38,289 nucleotides of DNA from Streptomyces sp. NRRL F-2664 (GTDB lineage Bacteria; Actinomycetota; Actinomycetes; Streptomycetales; Streptomycetaceae): contig NZ_JOFX01000049.1 of NCBI RefSeq assembly GCF_000719345.1, forward strand, positions 1 to 38,289. Reading direction: 5' to 3'. The translations under genes and the position numbers were made by a program. The notes beneath the pieces were generated by a model. That model was not told where the DNA came from. It ran no database searches and saw only the letters and a program-made list of their open reading frames with translations. This document shows, in pieces, positions 18,075 to 27,532 of this stretch. Numbering within the stretch: position 1 is the first letter of the stretch; the number at the start of each line of letters is the position of its first letter.

Positions 18075-18706
18075 TGCTGCGGATCCCGGAAGGCGGTCTG
18101 GTTCGGGTCCTGGTGGTGCCCGCCGGGCGGCGGGGTCTGCTTGCGCAGCAGCTCGCTGAGCTCGTCGAGTTCGGCGCGGACCTGCCCGATGCGCGGCGGC
18201 GGCGTCGGGTGCGGCGGCACCTGCGGGACGGCCGGCGTCGAGCCGGAGATCACGGTGGGCGCCTGCGCGGGGTTCGGGTAGCCGTAGGAGGGCGAGGTCG
18301 TCTGCTGCGGCAGGTTGTACGCAGCGGGCTGCCCCGGGTACCACGGCGCGGGCGCCGCGGCCCGGACGGCCTCGTGGTGCTTGATGTCGGCGACGAGGAA
18401 GTACACGCAGACCGCGAAGCCCGTGAGGATCGAGCCACCTGCGCCGAGGTTGCCCTGCCAGCCGTTGACGTCCGGGGTGGGATCGAGCTGGATCAGCGTC
18501 ATCCAGACGACGGAGAGCACCCCGCTGACCACCAGCAGCGCCCAGTCCCGGGACCTGCGGGTGACCAGCGCGAGCCGCAGCATCGCACCCCAGGCCAGGA
18601 AGCCGCAGCTCAGGATGGGCAGCAGCATGAAGACCACGCGCAGTGTCACCACGCCGCCCGAAGTGGACTGGGGGGCGTGCTGCGGCGGAAGGCCGGGGCC
18701 GTGCAT
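18071..18706 (-). CDS. Small membrane protein coupled to the kinase
   Basis: A 211-aa protein of no recognised family. Three hydrophobic helices are visible (about 20-45 LRVVFMLLPILSCGFLAWGAM, 54-74 WALLVVSGVLSVVWMTLI, 88-108 GGSILTGFAVCVYFLVA). A cytosolic Pro/Tyr/Gln-rich tail ending in a short charged helix (QVRAELDELSELLRKQ) follows. The ATG at 18706 has AGGAG 5 nt upstream. Its stop overlaps the kinase start (GTGA), so a stoichiometric link to the kinase is likely: it may be the membrane partner or a substrate. Its Thr- and Pro-rich tail offers possible phosphorylation sites. Confidence 0.82.
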   Translation of the reverse strand: MHGPGLPPQHAPQSTSGGVVTLRVVFMLLPILSCGFLAWGAMLRLALVTRRSRDWALLVVSGVLSVVWMTLIQLDPTPDVNGWQGNLGAGGSILTGFAVCVYFLVADIKHHEAVRAAAPAPWYPGQPAAYNLPQQTTSPSYGYPNPAQAPTVISGSTPAVPQVPPHPTPPPRIGQVRAELDELSELLRKQTPPPGGHHQDPNQTAFRDPQQ

Positions 18707-18832
18707 CGCTGCTCCTGACGGGCCGTGCGGAAGAGGTTTCGGGTCTGAGGGTATACAGCGTTCACGGCCACCAGTGAGGGGATGCGCGCAACCGTTGCAG
18801 GGTCGCAGCACAGCCCCGCCGCGGTGGGGCTC

Positions 18833-18860
18833 CGGCCGGGGCGCCCGCGCTCCCCGGCCG
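18833..18860 (-). terminator. Terminator downstream of mfd
   Basis: A perfect 9-bp stem (18833-18841 with 18852-18860) begins 13 nt past the mfd stop codon. A second, weaker hairpin (AGCCCC/GGGGCT, about 18812-18831) follows directly. Confidence 0.55.
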
Positions 18861-18873
18861 CTGCCGCACGCCC

Positions 18874-21800
18874 CTACGAGCCGAGGATCGTGGTGAGGAA
18901 CTCACCGGTCCAGGCCAGCAGTTCGCGGCCGACCACCGGCTTGCCGCCGATCCTGCCCGCCTTCGGGCGGGGCACCAGGATCTGCGAGGTCGCCGGCTTG
19001 AGGACCGTGCCCGGGTAGAGGCGCCTCAGCCGCAGCTCCTGCGACTCGCGCAACTCCACCGGACCGAAGCGGATGTTGTTGCCCTGGAGGGTGATGTCGC
19101 CGACCCCGCAGGCCCGCGCCAGCATCCGCAGCCCCGCCACCAGCAGCAGGTTCTCCACCGGCTCCGGCAGCTTGCCGTAGCGGTCGGTCAGCTCCTCGCG
19201 GACCGCCTTGATGTCCGCCTCGGAGGCGGCCGAGGCGATGGACCGGTACGCCTGCAGGCGCAGCCGCTCACCGGGCGCGTAGTCGTGCGGGACGTGCGCG
19301 TCGACCGGCAGTTCGATCTTGACCTCCAGCGGCGGCTCCTCCTCCACCCCGCCGTTCTCGACGGCGGCCCGGTAGTCGGCCACCGCTTCGCCGACCATGC
19401 GGATGTACAGGTCGAAGCCGACACCCGCGATGTGCCCGGACTGCTCGCCGCCGAGCAGGTTGCCCGCGCCGCGGATCTCCAGGTCCTTCATCGCCACGTA
19501 CATGCCGGCGCCCATCTCGGTGTGCTGGGCGATCGTGGCGAGCCGCTCGTGCGCCGTCTCCGTCAGCGGCTTCTCCGGCGGGTACAGGAAGTACGCGTAG
19601 CCGCGCTCGCGGCCGCGGCCCACACGGCCGCGCAGCTGGTGCAGCTGCGACAGGCCGAAGTTGTCGCCGCGCTCCACGATCAGGGTGTTGGCGTTGGAGA
19701 TGTCGATGCCCGACTCGACGATGGTGGTGGAGACGAGGACGTCGTACTTCTTCTCCCAGAAGTCGACGACGACCTGCTCCAGCGCCTGCTCCGACATCTG
19801 GCCGTGCGCCGTCGCGATCCGCGCCTCGGGCACGATCTCGCGCAGCTTCGCCGCCGCCCGGTCGATGGACTCGACCCGGTTGTGGATGTAGAAGCACTGG
19901 CCCTCGCGCAGCAGTTCACGGCGGATGGCCGCGCCGATCTGCTTCTCCTCGTACGGGCCGACGAAGGTGAGCACCGGGTGGCGCTCCTCCGGCGGGGTGG
20001 TGATCGTCGACATCTCGCGGATGCCGGTGACCGCCATCTCCAGGGTGCGCGGGATCGGCGTCGCGGACATCGTCAGCACGTCCACGTTGGCGCGGAGCTT
20101 CTTCAGCTGCTCCTTGTGCTCCACACCGAAGCGCTGCTCCTCGTCGACGATGACCAGGCCCAGGTCCTTGAACTTCGTCTCCTGCGAGAACAGCCGGTGG
20201 GTGCCGATGACGACGTCCACCGATCCCTCCCTGAGGCCCTCCAGCGTCGCCTTCGACTCCGTCTCGCTCTGGAAGCGGGACAGCGCCTTCACGTTGACCG
20301 GGAACTGGCTGTAGCGCTCGGAGAAGGTCCCGAAGTGCTGCTGCACGAGCAGCGTGGTCGGTACGAGGACGGCGACCTGCTTGCCGTCCTGGACGGCCTT
20401 GAAGGCGGCGCGCACCGCGATCTCCGTCTTGCCGTAGCCGACGTCGCCGCAGATCAGCCGGTCCATCGGGACGGACTTCTCCATGTCCTCCTTGACCTCG
20501 GCGATGGTGGTGAGCTGGTCGGGGGTCTCCGCGTACGGGAAGGCGTCCTCCAGCTCGCGCTGCCAGGGGGTGTCGGGGCCGAAGGTGTGCCCGGGGGCCG
20601 CCATGCGCGCGCTGTAGAGCTTGATGAGGTCGCCGGCGATCTCCTTGACGGCCTTCTTCGCGCGCGCCTTCGTCTTGGTCCAGTCGGCGCCGCCGAGCCG
20701 GTGCAGGGTGGGTGCCTCACCGCCGACGTACTTGGTGACCTGCTCCAGCTGGTCGGTGGGGATGTAGAGGCGGTCGCCGGGCTGGCCGCGCTTGGCGGGG
20801 GCGTACTCGACCAGCAGGTACTCGCGGGTGGCGCCCTGCACGGTGCGCTGCACCATCTCGACGTAGCGGCCCACGCCGTGCTGCTCGTGGACGATGTAGT
20901 CGCCGGCCTCCAGCGTCAGCGGGTCGATCGTCTTGCGGCGGCGGGTCGGCATCCGGCCGAGGTCCTTGGTGGCGGTCCGCTGGCCGGTCAGGTCGGTCTC
21001 GGTCAGTACGGCCAGGCGCAGCACCGGATCGACGAAGCCGTTGTCGAGCGAGCCGCAGGAGACGTGGACCAGGCTCGGTTCCAGGGCGCCGAGGTCCGCC
21101 TCCAGGCGGGCGGCGATGCCCTCGCCGGCGAGGACCTCGACGGTACGGGCGGCCGGGCCGTGGCCCTCGGTGAGGTACACGGTGTGCCAGCCGTCGGCGA
21201 TCCAGGCCTTGGTGTCGGCGAGCGCGCGGGCGGTGTCGCCGCGGTAGGCCTCCGGGGCGTGCATGCCCAGCTTGAGGGTGTCGGCGGCCAGGTCGGTGTC
21301 GTCAGCGGCGAACGGGGAGATCGACCACCACATCATGCCCAGCTCGCGGGCCCGGTCGCGGACGTCCGCGATGCCGCGCAGCGAGGCCGCGCCGACGTCG
21401 ATGGGCGCCTCGCCGCCGCCCGCGGTGGCCGCCCACGACGCCATCAGGAACTCCTGGCTGGTCGCGACGAGGTCGGCGGCCCGGCTCCGGACCCGCTCGG
21501 GGTCGCAGACGACGGCCATCGCCCCGGCGGGCAGCACGTCGATCAGCAGCTCCATGTCGTCGACGAGGACCGGGGCGAGGGATTCCATGCCCTCCACCGC
21601 GATGCCCTCGGCGATCCTGCCGAGCAGTTCGCCGAGCTCCGGGTGGGCCTCGGCGAGGGCGAGGGCCCGCTCCCGGACGGCGTCCGTCAGCAGCAGCTCG
21701 CGGCAGGGCGGCGCCCACAGGCCGTGTTCGGCGATCTCCAGGGAGCGCTGGTCGGCGACCTTGAAGTAGCGGATCTCCTCGACCTCGTCGCCCCAGAACT

Positions 21801-22410
21801 CCACGCGCAGCGGGTGCTCCTCGGTGGGCGGGAAGACGTCGAGGATGCCGCCGCGCACGGCGAACTCACCGCGCTTCTCGACGAGCTCGACGCGGGCGTA
21901 CGCGGCCGCCGCCAGCGCCTCGGTGACCTCGCCCAGATCGGCGCCCGCGCCCTGCCGCAGACTCACCGGAACCAGGTCGCCCAGGCCCTTGACCTGCGGC
22001 TGGAGCACGGACCGGATGGGCGCGACGACCACGCTCACGGGCCCTGCGGCGGGGTCGTCCTTGCTGGGGTGCGCCAGCCGGCGCAGGACGGCCAGCCGGC
22101 GCCCCATGGTGTCGCTGCGGGGGCTGAGCCGCTCGTGCGGCAGCGTCTCCCAGGACGGGTAGTCGACGACCTCGTCGGGCGGCAGCAGGGAGCGCAGCGC
22201 GGCGGCCAGGTCCTCGGCCTCGCGGCCGGTGGCGGTGACCGCCAGCACGGTCCGCTCGGTGCGCCGGGCCAGCGCGGCGATCGCGAAGGGGCGCGCGGCG
22301 GCCGGTCCGACGAGGTCCAGGTGCATGCGGTTGCCGTCACCGGCCGCGGTGACCGCCTCGGTGAGGGCGGCGTCCCGGGTGACGGCGTCGAGCAGTCCGT
22401 GCAGGCTCAT
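18874..22410 (-). CDS. mfd: Transcription-repair coupling factor Mfd
   Basis: A 1178-aa ATP-dependent translocase that removes RNA polymerase stalled at DNA lesions and recruits UvrA. The order of domains is standard. An N-terminal UvrB-like module is followed by the RNA-polymerase-interacting domain beginning near DYIVHEQHGVGRYVEM. Next comes the superfamily-2 motor with Walker A GDVGYGKTEIAVRAAF, the DEEQRFGVEHKE box, MSATPIPRTLEMA, VVSTTIVESGIDI-type motif V and QLRGRVGRG motif VI. The C-terminal regulatory domain ends with RLYPGTVLKPATSQILV. The length fits actinobacterial Mfd. The start at ATG 22410 begins the family N-terminus (MSLHGLLDAV); a TTG 10 codons upstream is possible but without support. 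Confidence 0.96.
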   Translation of the reverse strand: MSLHGLLDAVTRDAALTEAVTAAGDGNRMHLDLVGPAAARPFAIAALARRTERTVLAVTATGREAEDLAAALRSLLPPDEVVDYPSWETLPHERLSPRSDTMGRRLAVLRRLAHPSKDDPAAGPVSVVVAPIRSVLQPQVKGLGDLVPVSLRQGAGADLGEVTEALAAAAYARVELVEKRGEFAVRGGILDVFPPTEEHPLRVEFWGDEVEEIRYFKVADQRSLEIAEHGLWAPPCRELLLTDAVRERALALAEAHPELGELLGRIAEGIAVEGMESLAPVLVDDMELLIDVLPAGAMAVVCDPERVRSRAADLVATSQEFLMASWAATAGGGEAPIDVGAASLRGIADVRDRARELGMMWWSISPFAADDTDLAADTLKLGMHAPEAYRGDTARALADTKAWIADGWHTVYLTEGHGPAARTVEVLAGEGIAARLEADLGALEPSLVHVSCGSLDNGFVDPVLRLAVLTETDLTGQRTATKDLGRMPTRRRKTIDPLTLEAGDYIVHEQHGVGRYVEMVQRTVQGATREYLLVEYAPAKRGQPGDRLYIPTDQLEQVTKYVGGEAPTLHRLGGADWTKTKARAKKAVKEIAGDLIKLYSARMAAPGHTFGPDTPWQRELEDAFPYAETPDQLTTIAEVKEDMEKSVPMDRLICGDVGYGKTEIAVRAAFKAVQDGKQVAVLVPTTLLVQQHFGTFSERYSQFPVNVKALSRFQSETESKATLEGLREGSVDVVIGTHRLFSQETKFKDLGLVIVDEEQRFGVEHKEQLKKLRANVDVLTMSATPIPRTLEMAVTGIREMSTITTPPEERHPVLTFVGPYEEKQIGAAIRRELLREGQCFYIHNRVESIDRAAAKLREIVPEARIATAHGQMSEQALEQVVVDFWEKKYDVLVSTTIVESGIDISNANTLIVERGDNFGLSQLHQLRGRVGRGRERGYAYFLYPPEKPLTETAHERLATIAQHTEMGAGMYVAMKDLEIRGAGNLLGGEQSGHIAGVGFDLYIRMVGEAVADYRAAVENGGVEEEPPLEVKIELPVDAHVPHDYAPGERLRLQAYRSIASAASEADIKAVREELTDRYGKLPEPVENLLLVAGLRMLARACGVGDITLQGNNIRFGPVELRESQELRLRRLYPGTVLKPATSQILVPRPKAGRIGGKPVVGRELLAWTGEFLTTILGS

Positions 22411-22551
22411 GAGGAGGCATTCCGTCCGGTGAAGGGGCAACGCGAAGGACCCGACACGTCGTACGGGCCGGGGGTTCCACCCTACGACGGCGCCCGCACC
22501 GGCGCGCGAGGGATTCGGGCCACCGGTCGGGGCGCCGGCCCCTCCTCATCC

Positions 22552-22578
22552 TTGTGACGTTGCTCCCGCTCTACGATG
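22552..22578 (+). promoter_or_regulatory. Candidate promoter of the DUF2079 gene
   Basis: TTGTGA (22552-22557) and TACGAT (22573-22578) are separated by 15 nt, about 40-80 nt upstream of the candidate start codons, in the spacer divergent from mfd. The short spacing makes this tentative. Confidence 0.3.
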
Positions 22579-22655
22579 TTGACGTAACCACCGCCTGAGC
22601 TCGCCGCGTCCCCTTCCGCATGAGTTCACGCCGAACGGCCGAGGAGCACGAGCCC

Positions 22656-24071
22656 GTGACGAGCGATGCCATAGCCCGCCCGGCACCGGCCCCCCAGGCC
22701 CCGCCCCCGGCGGCCGCGCCCCACCGGGCCGGACCCTGGCTGGTGGCCTGCGGGCTCTTCGCCGTCTACCTCGTGCTGTCCGTCGGCCGCTTCCGGCGCA
22801 TGGACTGGGCCTCCTGGGACCTGGGGATCTTCGAGCAGGCGATCCGGGCGTACGCCCACCTCCAGGTGCCCGTCGCCGACCTGAAGGGGCCCGGGGCCAA
22901 CATCCTCGGCGACCACTTCAGCCCGATCATCGCGCTCGTCGCGCCCGTCTACCGCGTCTTCCCCGGGCCGATCACGCTGCTGGTCGTCCAGGCCGCGCTG
23001 TTCGCGCTCTCCGCCGTCCCCGTCACCCGGGCGGCCGCACGGCTCCTGGGCCGGGCCCGCGGGACAGCCGTCGGCATCGCGTACGGCCTGTCCTGGGGCA
23101 TCCAGCGGGCGGTGGAGTTCGACTTCCACGAGATCGCCTTCGCCGTGCCGCTGCTGGCGTTCGCCCTGGAGGCGGTCCTGGCCCGGCGCTGGCGGGCCGC
23201 CCTGCTGTGGGGGCTGCCGCTGCTCCTCGTCAAGGAGGACCTCGGCTTCACGCTGGCCGCCCTGGCCGTCGTGGTGGCCTGGCGCGCCCGCACGACCGAC
23301 CGGCGCACCGCCGTGACCGCGCTCGGCATCGCGGCGGCCGCCTGCGTGTTCGCCGTACTGGTGTTCACCGTGTTCATACCGGCCTTCGCGGCCGACGGCT
23401 ACGGCTACTGGCACAAGATCGACGGGGCGGGGCCCTTCGCCGGCACCGGCACGAAGCTGGCCACGCTGGGCTGGGTACTGATCCCCACCTCCGGCCTGCT
23501 CGCCCTGCGCTCGCCCCTGCTGCTGGTCGCCGCGCCGACCCTCGGCTGGCGGTTCCTGTCCGGGGACGACCACTACTGGTCCACCGACTGGCACTACAGC
23601 GCCGTCCTGATGCCCGTGGTCGCGCTCGCCCTGGTCGACGCCATCGACACCGTCCGGCGCGGCGACCGGCCGGGGCTGCGGTCCTACGCCCTCCAGCTGC
23701 CCGCGGCGGTGCTCGGCGCCGCCCTCGCCCTGGCCATGACGAGCATGCCGACCGCCAAGCTGACGGAGGCGTCCACGTACGCCAAGCCCGAGCGCGTCGC
23801 CGCGATCGAGCGGCTCCTCGACCGGATCCCCGACGGGGCCACCGTGGAGGCGGACACCACCCCGCTGACCCGGCTGACCTCCCGCTGCCGGGTCCTGTGG
23901 ATCGGCGGCAGCAAGGGCGTCGTCCCCGACTGGATCACGATCGACAACGGCAACCAGTGGGCCGGCGAGGACCCGACGGCCTACGCCTCCCAGCTCCACC
24001 CCGGCGAGCGGTACACCGTGGTGGGAGAGGCCGGCGGGGTCGTCCTGATGCAGCGCGACACCACCGGCTGA
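22656..24071 (+). CDS. DUF2079 polytopic membrane protein
   Basis: A 471-aa membrane protein of the DUF2079 family (GT-C-glycosyltransferase-like fold). After a Pro/Ala-rich cytosolic tail the first helix is WLVACGLFAVYLVLSVGRF. It is followed by the family blocks WASWDLGIFEQAIRAYAH, GDHFSPIIALVAPVYRV and the FDFHE motif (VEFDFHEIAFAVPLLAFALE). Roughly ten helices follow, and a C-terminal soluble part of about 110 residues. Function is unproven; the fold suggests lipid-linked sugar transfer. The start is placed at the GTG at 22656 because GAGGAG lies 9 nt upstream. An in-frame ATG at 22620 (12 codons longer) has no ribosome-binding site but remains possible. Confidence 0.83.
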   Translation: MTSDAIARPAPAPQAPPPAAAPHRAGPWLVACGLFAVYLVLSVGRFRRMDWASWDLGIFEQAIRAYAHLQVPVADLKGPGANILGDHFSPIIALVAPVYRVFPGPITLLVVQAALFALSAVPVTRAAARLLGRARGTAVGIAYGLSWGIQRAVEFDFHEIAFAVPLLAFALEAVLARRWRAALLWGLPLLLVKEDLGFTLAALAVVVAWRARTTDRRTAVTALGIAAAACVFAVLVFTVFIPAFAADGYGYWHKIDGAGPFAGTGTKLATLGWVLIPTSGLLALRSPLLLVAAPTLGWRFLSGDDHYWSTDWHYSAVLMPVVALALVDAIDTVRRGDRPGLRSYALQLPAAVLGAALALAMTSMPTAKLTEASTYAKPERVAAIERLLDRIPDGATVEADTTPLTRLTSRCRVLWIGGSKGVVPDWITIDNGNQWAGEDPTAYASQLHPGERYTVVGEAGGVVLMQRDTTG

Positions 24072-24097
24072 GCCGCCCCGTACCGCCTCGGCGACAA

Positions 24098-24138
24098 AGG
24101 GCGCAGGCCCGGGACGCGTCGTCCCGGGCCTGCGCCCT
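24098..24138. terminator. Bidirectional terminator between convergent genes
   Basis: A perfect 19-bp stem (24098-24116 with 24120-24138) has a 3-nt loop. It sits between the stop codons of the DUF2079 gene (+) and the ABC permease (-) and serves both. Confidence 0.85.
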
Positions 24139-24161
24139 CCCCCGTCCGGACGCGGTGACCG

Positions 24162-26747
24162 CTACTCGCTCGCGATCGCGTTCAGGACGTTCATCCGACC
24201 CGCCCGGAACGCCGGGACCAGCGCGGCGAACAGGCCCACGAAGGCCGACGCGGCGAACACCCCGATGATCGTCGGCCACGGGATCTCCAGGACCTTCAGG
24301 CCCTCCAGCGCCAGCAGCTGCTGCGCGGTGGCTCCCCAGCCCATGCCCAGGCCGAGGCCGAGGAGGGCGCCGAAGAGGGCGATGACGACCGACTCCAGGC
24401 GGATCATGCGGCGCAGCTGGCGGCGGGACAGGCCGATGGCGCGCATCAGGCCGATCTCCCGGGTCCGCTCGACCACCGACAGGGCCAGGGTGTTCACGAC
24501 GCCCAGCACCGCGACGACGATCGCGAGGCCGAGGAGGCCGTAGACCATGTTGAGCAGCTGGCCGACCTGGTCCTTCAGGGCCTGCTTGTAGTCGGCCTGG
24601 TTGCGCACCAGGTACTGGGGGTACGCGCTCAGGGCCGCCTTGACCGACGAGTACGCGGCGGCGTCGGACTGCCCGTCCTTCGCCGTGGCCAGCAGCATGA
24701 AGGGCAGCGGCATCCGGTCCGCGGGAACGTTCGCCCGGGCGGTCTCGGTGCTGATGTACGCCATGCCCTTGTCGAGGTTGCCCTCGTCGCTGGTGATCGC
24801 CGCGACCTTCAGCTTGACCGTCCTGCCGCCGTCGAAGGCGACCGTCATCTCGTCACCGAGTTTGATGCCGTGCGCGGTGGCGTACAGGGAACCGACCGAC
24901 ATGGACCCGGCGCCGTAGGCCGCCGCGTGCTCGCCGGCCGTCATCTTGCGCCGGATGTCCTTGGCGTACGTCGGGTCGGTCGCGCCCAGGCCGGTCTCCT
25001 CGGTGGTGCCGTCGGGCGCGGTGAGCTTGACGTCCACCTGCCGGTAGGCGGTGACGTGGTCGAGGCCGGCGGTGGCGCGCAGCGCCTGCTCGGCCTGCGG
25101 CAGGACGGGCTGGCCGGACTCGGAGGCGACGATGTAGTCGGCGCCGACCGACTTGTCGAGCTCGTCGGTCGCGGAGGCGACCATCGAGGAGCCGACCACC
25201 GACAGGCATGCGACCAGCGCGAGGCCGATCATCAGCGCGGCGGCGGTGGCGCCTGTGCGGCGCGGGTTGCGCAGGGCGTTGCGCTCGGCGAGCCGGCCCA
25301 CGGACCCGAAGGGCCGCAGGACCACACCCGACAGGACGCGCACCACGCCCGCGGCGAGCAGCGGGCCGATCACGATGAAGCCGATGAGGGTGAGGACGAC
25401 CCCGAGGCCCAGCCAGAGGGATCCGGCCGAGGCCTTCTCGGCGGCCGCGGCGAGGTAGAGGGACGCCCCGCCGATGCCGGTGAGGACCAGTCCCAGCGCG
25501 GCGCGGACGCGGCCGGCCTTCTTGTCGCCGGGGGTGCCGGACTCGCGCAGCGCGGCCATCGGGGAGACCTTGCCGGCGCGACGGGCCGGGACGAAGGCGG
25601 AGACGACGGTCACGATCACGCCGAGGACGATGCCGGCGACGGGGGTGGTCCAGGCGACGGTCAGGTCGTCGGTGGACAGGTGCATGCCCATCTGGCCCAT
25701 GAGGGCCATCAGGCCGACGGCCAGGCCCACACCGGCGGCGACGCCGAGGATCGAGCCGACCACGCCGAGCAGGAGGGCCTCGACGACCACCGACTTCAGG
25801 ATCTGCCCGCTGTCGGCGCCGATGGCGCGCATCAGGCCGATCTCGCGGGTGCGCTGGGCCACCAGCATGGAGAAGGTGTTGAAGATCAGGAAGATGCCGA
25901 CGAGGAAGGCGATGCCGGCGAAGCCGAGCATCACGTACTTCATGACGTCGAGGAAGGCGCCCACGTCCTTGCGGTTGGCGTCCGCGGCTTCCTTGGCGGT
26001 CTGGAGCTTGTAGGCGTCCGCGCCGACGGCGCTCGCGACGTTCGCCTTGAGCTGCTCGTCACTGACCCCGTCCCGGGCGGTCACGTTGACGTGGGTGAAG
26101 GCGTCGGGCGAGCCGAGCAGGCCCTGCTGCGCGGTGGCCGTGTCGAAGTAGACGACGGCCGCGCCCGGGTTGGTGACGGTGAAGGCGGCGATGCCGGTGA
26201 TCCTGGCGCGGAGGTCACCGGTGATGGCGATGGTGCGCAGCTCGTCACCGAGCTTCAGGCCGTGCTTCTCGGCGGTGTCGGCGTCGACCATGACCTCGGT
26301 GGGGCCGCGCGGCGCCTGGCCCGAGGTGATCTTCATGGACCTGAGCTCGTTGTCGCTCCAGTTGCCCGCGATGGTCGGGGCGCCGGTGGTCGAGCCCATG
26401 TTCTCGTTCTTGGCGTTGACCACGGTGACGGCCATCGAGACGACGCCGCCTTCGGCGCTCTTGACGCCGTCGGCCTTCCTGACCTGCTCGACGACCGAGC
26501 CCGGCAGGGTCTCCGGCTTGCCGCGGTCGGGGGTCTCCTCCCCGCTCTCGGCCGCCTTGGGGCTGACGGTGACGTCGGAGTTGGTGACGGCGAACAGCTT
26601 GTCGAAGGTGGTGTTCATGGTGTCGGTGAACACCAGCGTGCCGCAGACGAACGCGACGGACAGCAGGACCGCGACGGCCGAGAGCGCCATCCGCCCCTTG
26701 TGCGCGACGAAGTTGCGCCGCGAGGTCTTCAGGACCGTGTTGCTCAT
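24162..26747 (-). CDS. ABC transporter permease, MacB/FtsX type
   Basis: An 861-aa membrane protein. An N-terminal helix (MALSAVAVLLSVAFVCGTLVF) is followed by a MacB-like periplasmic-core domain (about 45-245). The first FtsX domain has three helices (starting YVMLGFAGIAFLVGIFLIF, with RTREIGLMRAIGADS). A second core domain follows a central pair of helices and RNALRNPRRTGATAAALMIG. The C-terminal FtsX domain repeats the RTREIGLMRAIG loop before helix 3. The duplicated 'ERTREIGLMRAIG' coupling loops contact the ATPase. Such exporters use mechanotransmission on extracellular substrates such as lipoproteins, peptides or drugs. The ATG start overlaps the ATPase stop by 4 nt (ATGA). The substrate is unknown. 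Confidence 0.92.
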   Translation of the reverse strand: MSNTVLKTSRRNFVAHKGRMALSAVAVLLSVAFVCGTLVFTDTMNTTFDKLFAVTNSDVTVSPKAAESGEETPDRGKPETLPGSVVEQVRKADGVKSAEGGVVSMAVTVVNAKNENMGSTTGAPTIAGNWSDNELRSMKITSGQAPRGPTEVMVDADTAEKHGLKLGDELRTIAITGDLRARITGIAAFTVTNPGAAVVYFDTATAQQGLLGSPDAFTHVNVTARDGVSDEQLKANVASAVGADAYKLQTAKEAADANRKDVGAFLDVMKYVMLGFAGIAFLVGIFLIFNTFSMLVAQRTREIGLMRAIGADSGQILKSVVVEALLLGVVGSILGVAAGVGLAVGLMALMGQMGMHLSTDDLTVAWTTPVAGIVLGVIVTVVSAFVPARRAGKVSPMAALRESGTPGDKKAGRVRAALGLVLTGIGGASLYLAAAAEKASAGSLWLGLGVVLTLIGFIVIGPLLAAGVVRVLSGVVLRPFGSVGRLAERNALRNPRRTGATAAALMIGLALVACLSVVGSSMVASATDELDKSVGADYIVASESGQPVLPQAEQALRATAGLDHVTAYRQVDVKLTAPDGTTEETGLGATDPTYAKDIRRKMTAGEHAAAYGAGSMSVGSLYATAHGIKLGDEMTVAFDGGRTVKLKVAAITSDEGNLDKGMAYISTETARANVPADRMPLPFMLLATAKDGQSDAAAYSSVKAALSAYPQYLVRNQADYKQALKDQVGQLLNMVYGLLGLAIVVAVLGVVNTLALSVVERTREIGLMRAIGLSRRQLRRMIRLESVVIALFGALLGLGLGMGWGATAQQLLALEGLKVLEIPWPTIIGVFAASAFVGLFAALVPAFRAGRMNVLNAIASE

Positions 26748-27532
26748 GAGGTCCGCCCGCGCGCGTCGAAGTCCTTCATCCGGTCCAGGACCTGGTCGGC
26801 GGAGGGGGAGTGCATCTCGTCGACGATCCGGCCGTCGGCGAGGAAGATGACGCGGTCGGCGTAGGAGGCGGCGACCGGGTCGTGGGTGACCATGACGATC
26901 GTCTGGCCGAGTTCGTCCACCGAACGGCGCAGGAAGCCGAGGACCTCGGCGCCCGCGCGGGAGTCCAGGTTTCCGGTCGGCTCGTCACCGAAGATGATCT
27001 CGGGGCGGGCGGCGAGGGCGCGGGCCACCGCCACGCGCTGCTGCTGCCCGCCGGAGAGCTCGGTCGGACGGTGCTTGAGGCGCCCGGCCAGGCCGACGGT
27101 CTCCACCACCCGGTTCAGCCACTCCGCGTCGGGCTTGCGGCCCGCGATGTCCATGGGGAGCGTGATGTTCTCCAGGGCGTTGAGCGTGGGCAGCAGGTTG
27201 AAGGCCTGGAAGATGAAACCGATCCGGTCACGGCGCAGCCGGGTGAGCTTCTTGTCCTTCAGCCCGGTGATCTCGGTGTCGTTCAGGTGGATCTGCCCGC
27301 TGGTCACCGTGTCCAGGCCGGCGAGGCAGTGCATCAGGGTCGACTTGCCGGAGCCGGAGGGGCCCATGATCGCGGTGAACCGGCCGCGCATGATGTCCAC
27401 GTCCACCTCGTCGAGGGCGACGACACGCGTCTCCCCGGAGCCGTAGGCCTTGACGACCTTCCGCGCCCGGGCCGCGACGGCAGCATGCCCTCCAGTACCC
27501 CCGTGCCTGGTTTCGGTCATTGCCGTTGTCAC
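26744..27532 (-). CDS. ABC transporter ATP-binding protein, MacB/LolD type
   Basis: A 262-aa nucleotide-binding subunit of the adjacent FtsX-type permease. Walker A is GPSGSGKST (57-65), Q-loop GFIFQAFNLLPTLNALEN, signature LSGGQQQRVAVARAL, Walker B EIIFGDEPTGNLD and the H-loop VTHDPVAASYADR. A His/Gly/Ala-rich head of about 20 residues precedes the domain. The start is the GTG at 27532: AAGGAG (27540-27545) is 7 nt upstream. The ATG at 27520 would be 19 nt from that site and is less likely. The pair forms one transcript with the ATPase first. Confidence 0.93.
   Translation of the reverse strand: MTTAMTETRHGGTGGHAAVAARARKVVKAYGSGETRVVALDEVDVDIMRGRFTAIMGPSGSGKSTLMHCLAGLDTVTSGQIHLNDTEITGLKDKKLTRLRRDRIGFIFQAFNLLPTLNALENITLPMDIAGRKPDAEWLNRVVETVGLAGRLKHRPTELSGGQQQRVAVARALAARPEIIFGDEPTGNLDSRAGAEVLGFLRRSVDELGQTIVMVTHDPVAASYADRVIFLADGRIVDEMHSPSADQVLDRMKDFDARGRTS

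Noticed and set aside
19285..22557. A 1090-codon open frame on the plus strand opposite mfd
   Set aside because: It mirrors the mfd codons, has no domain or start signal, and mfd is certain.
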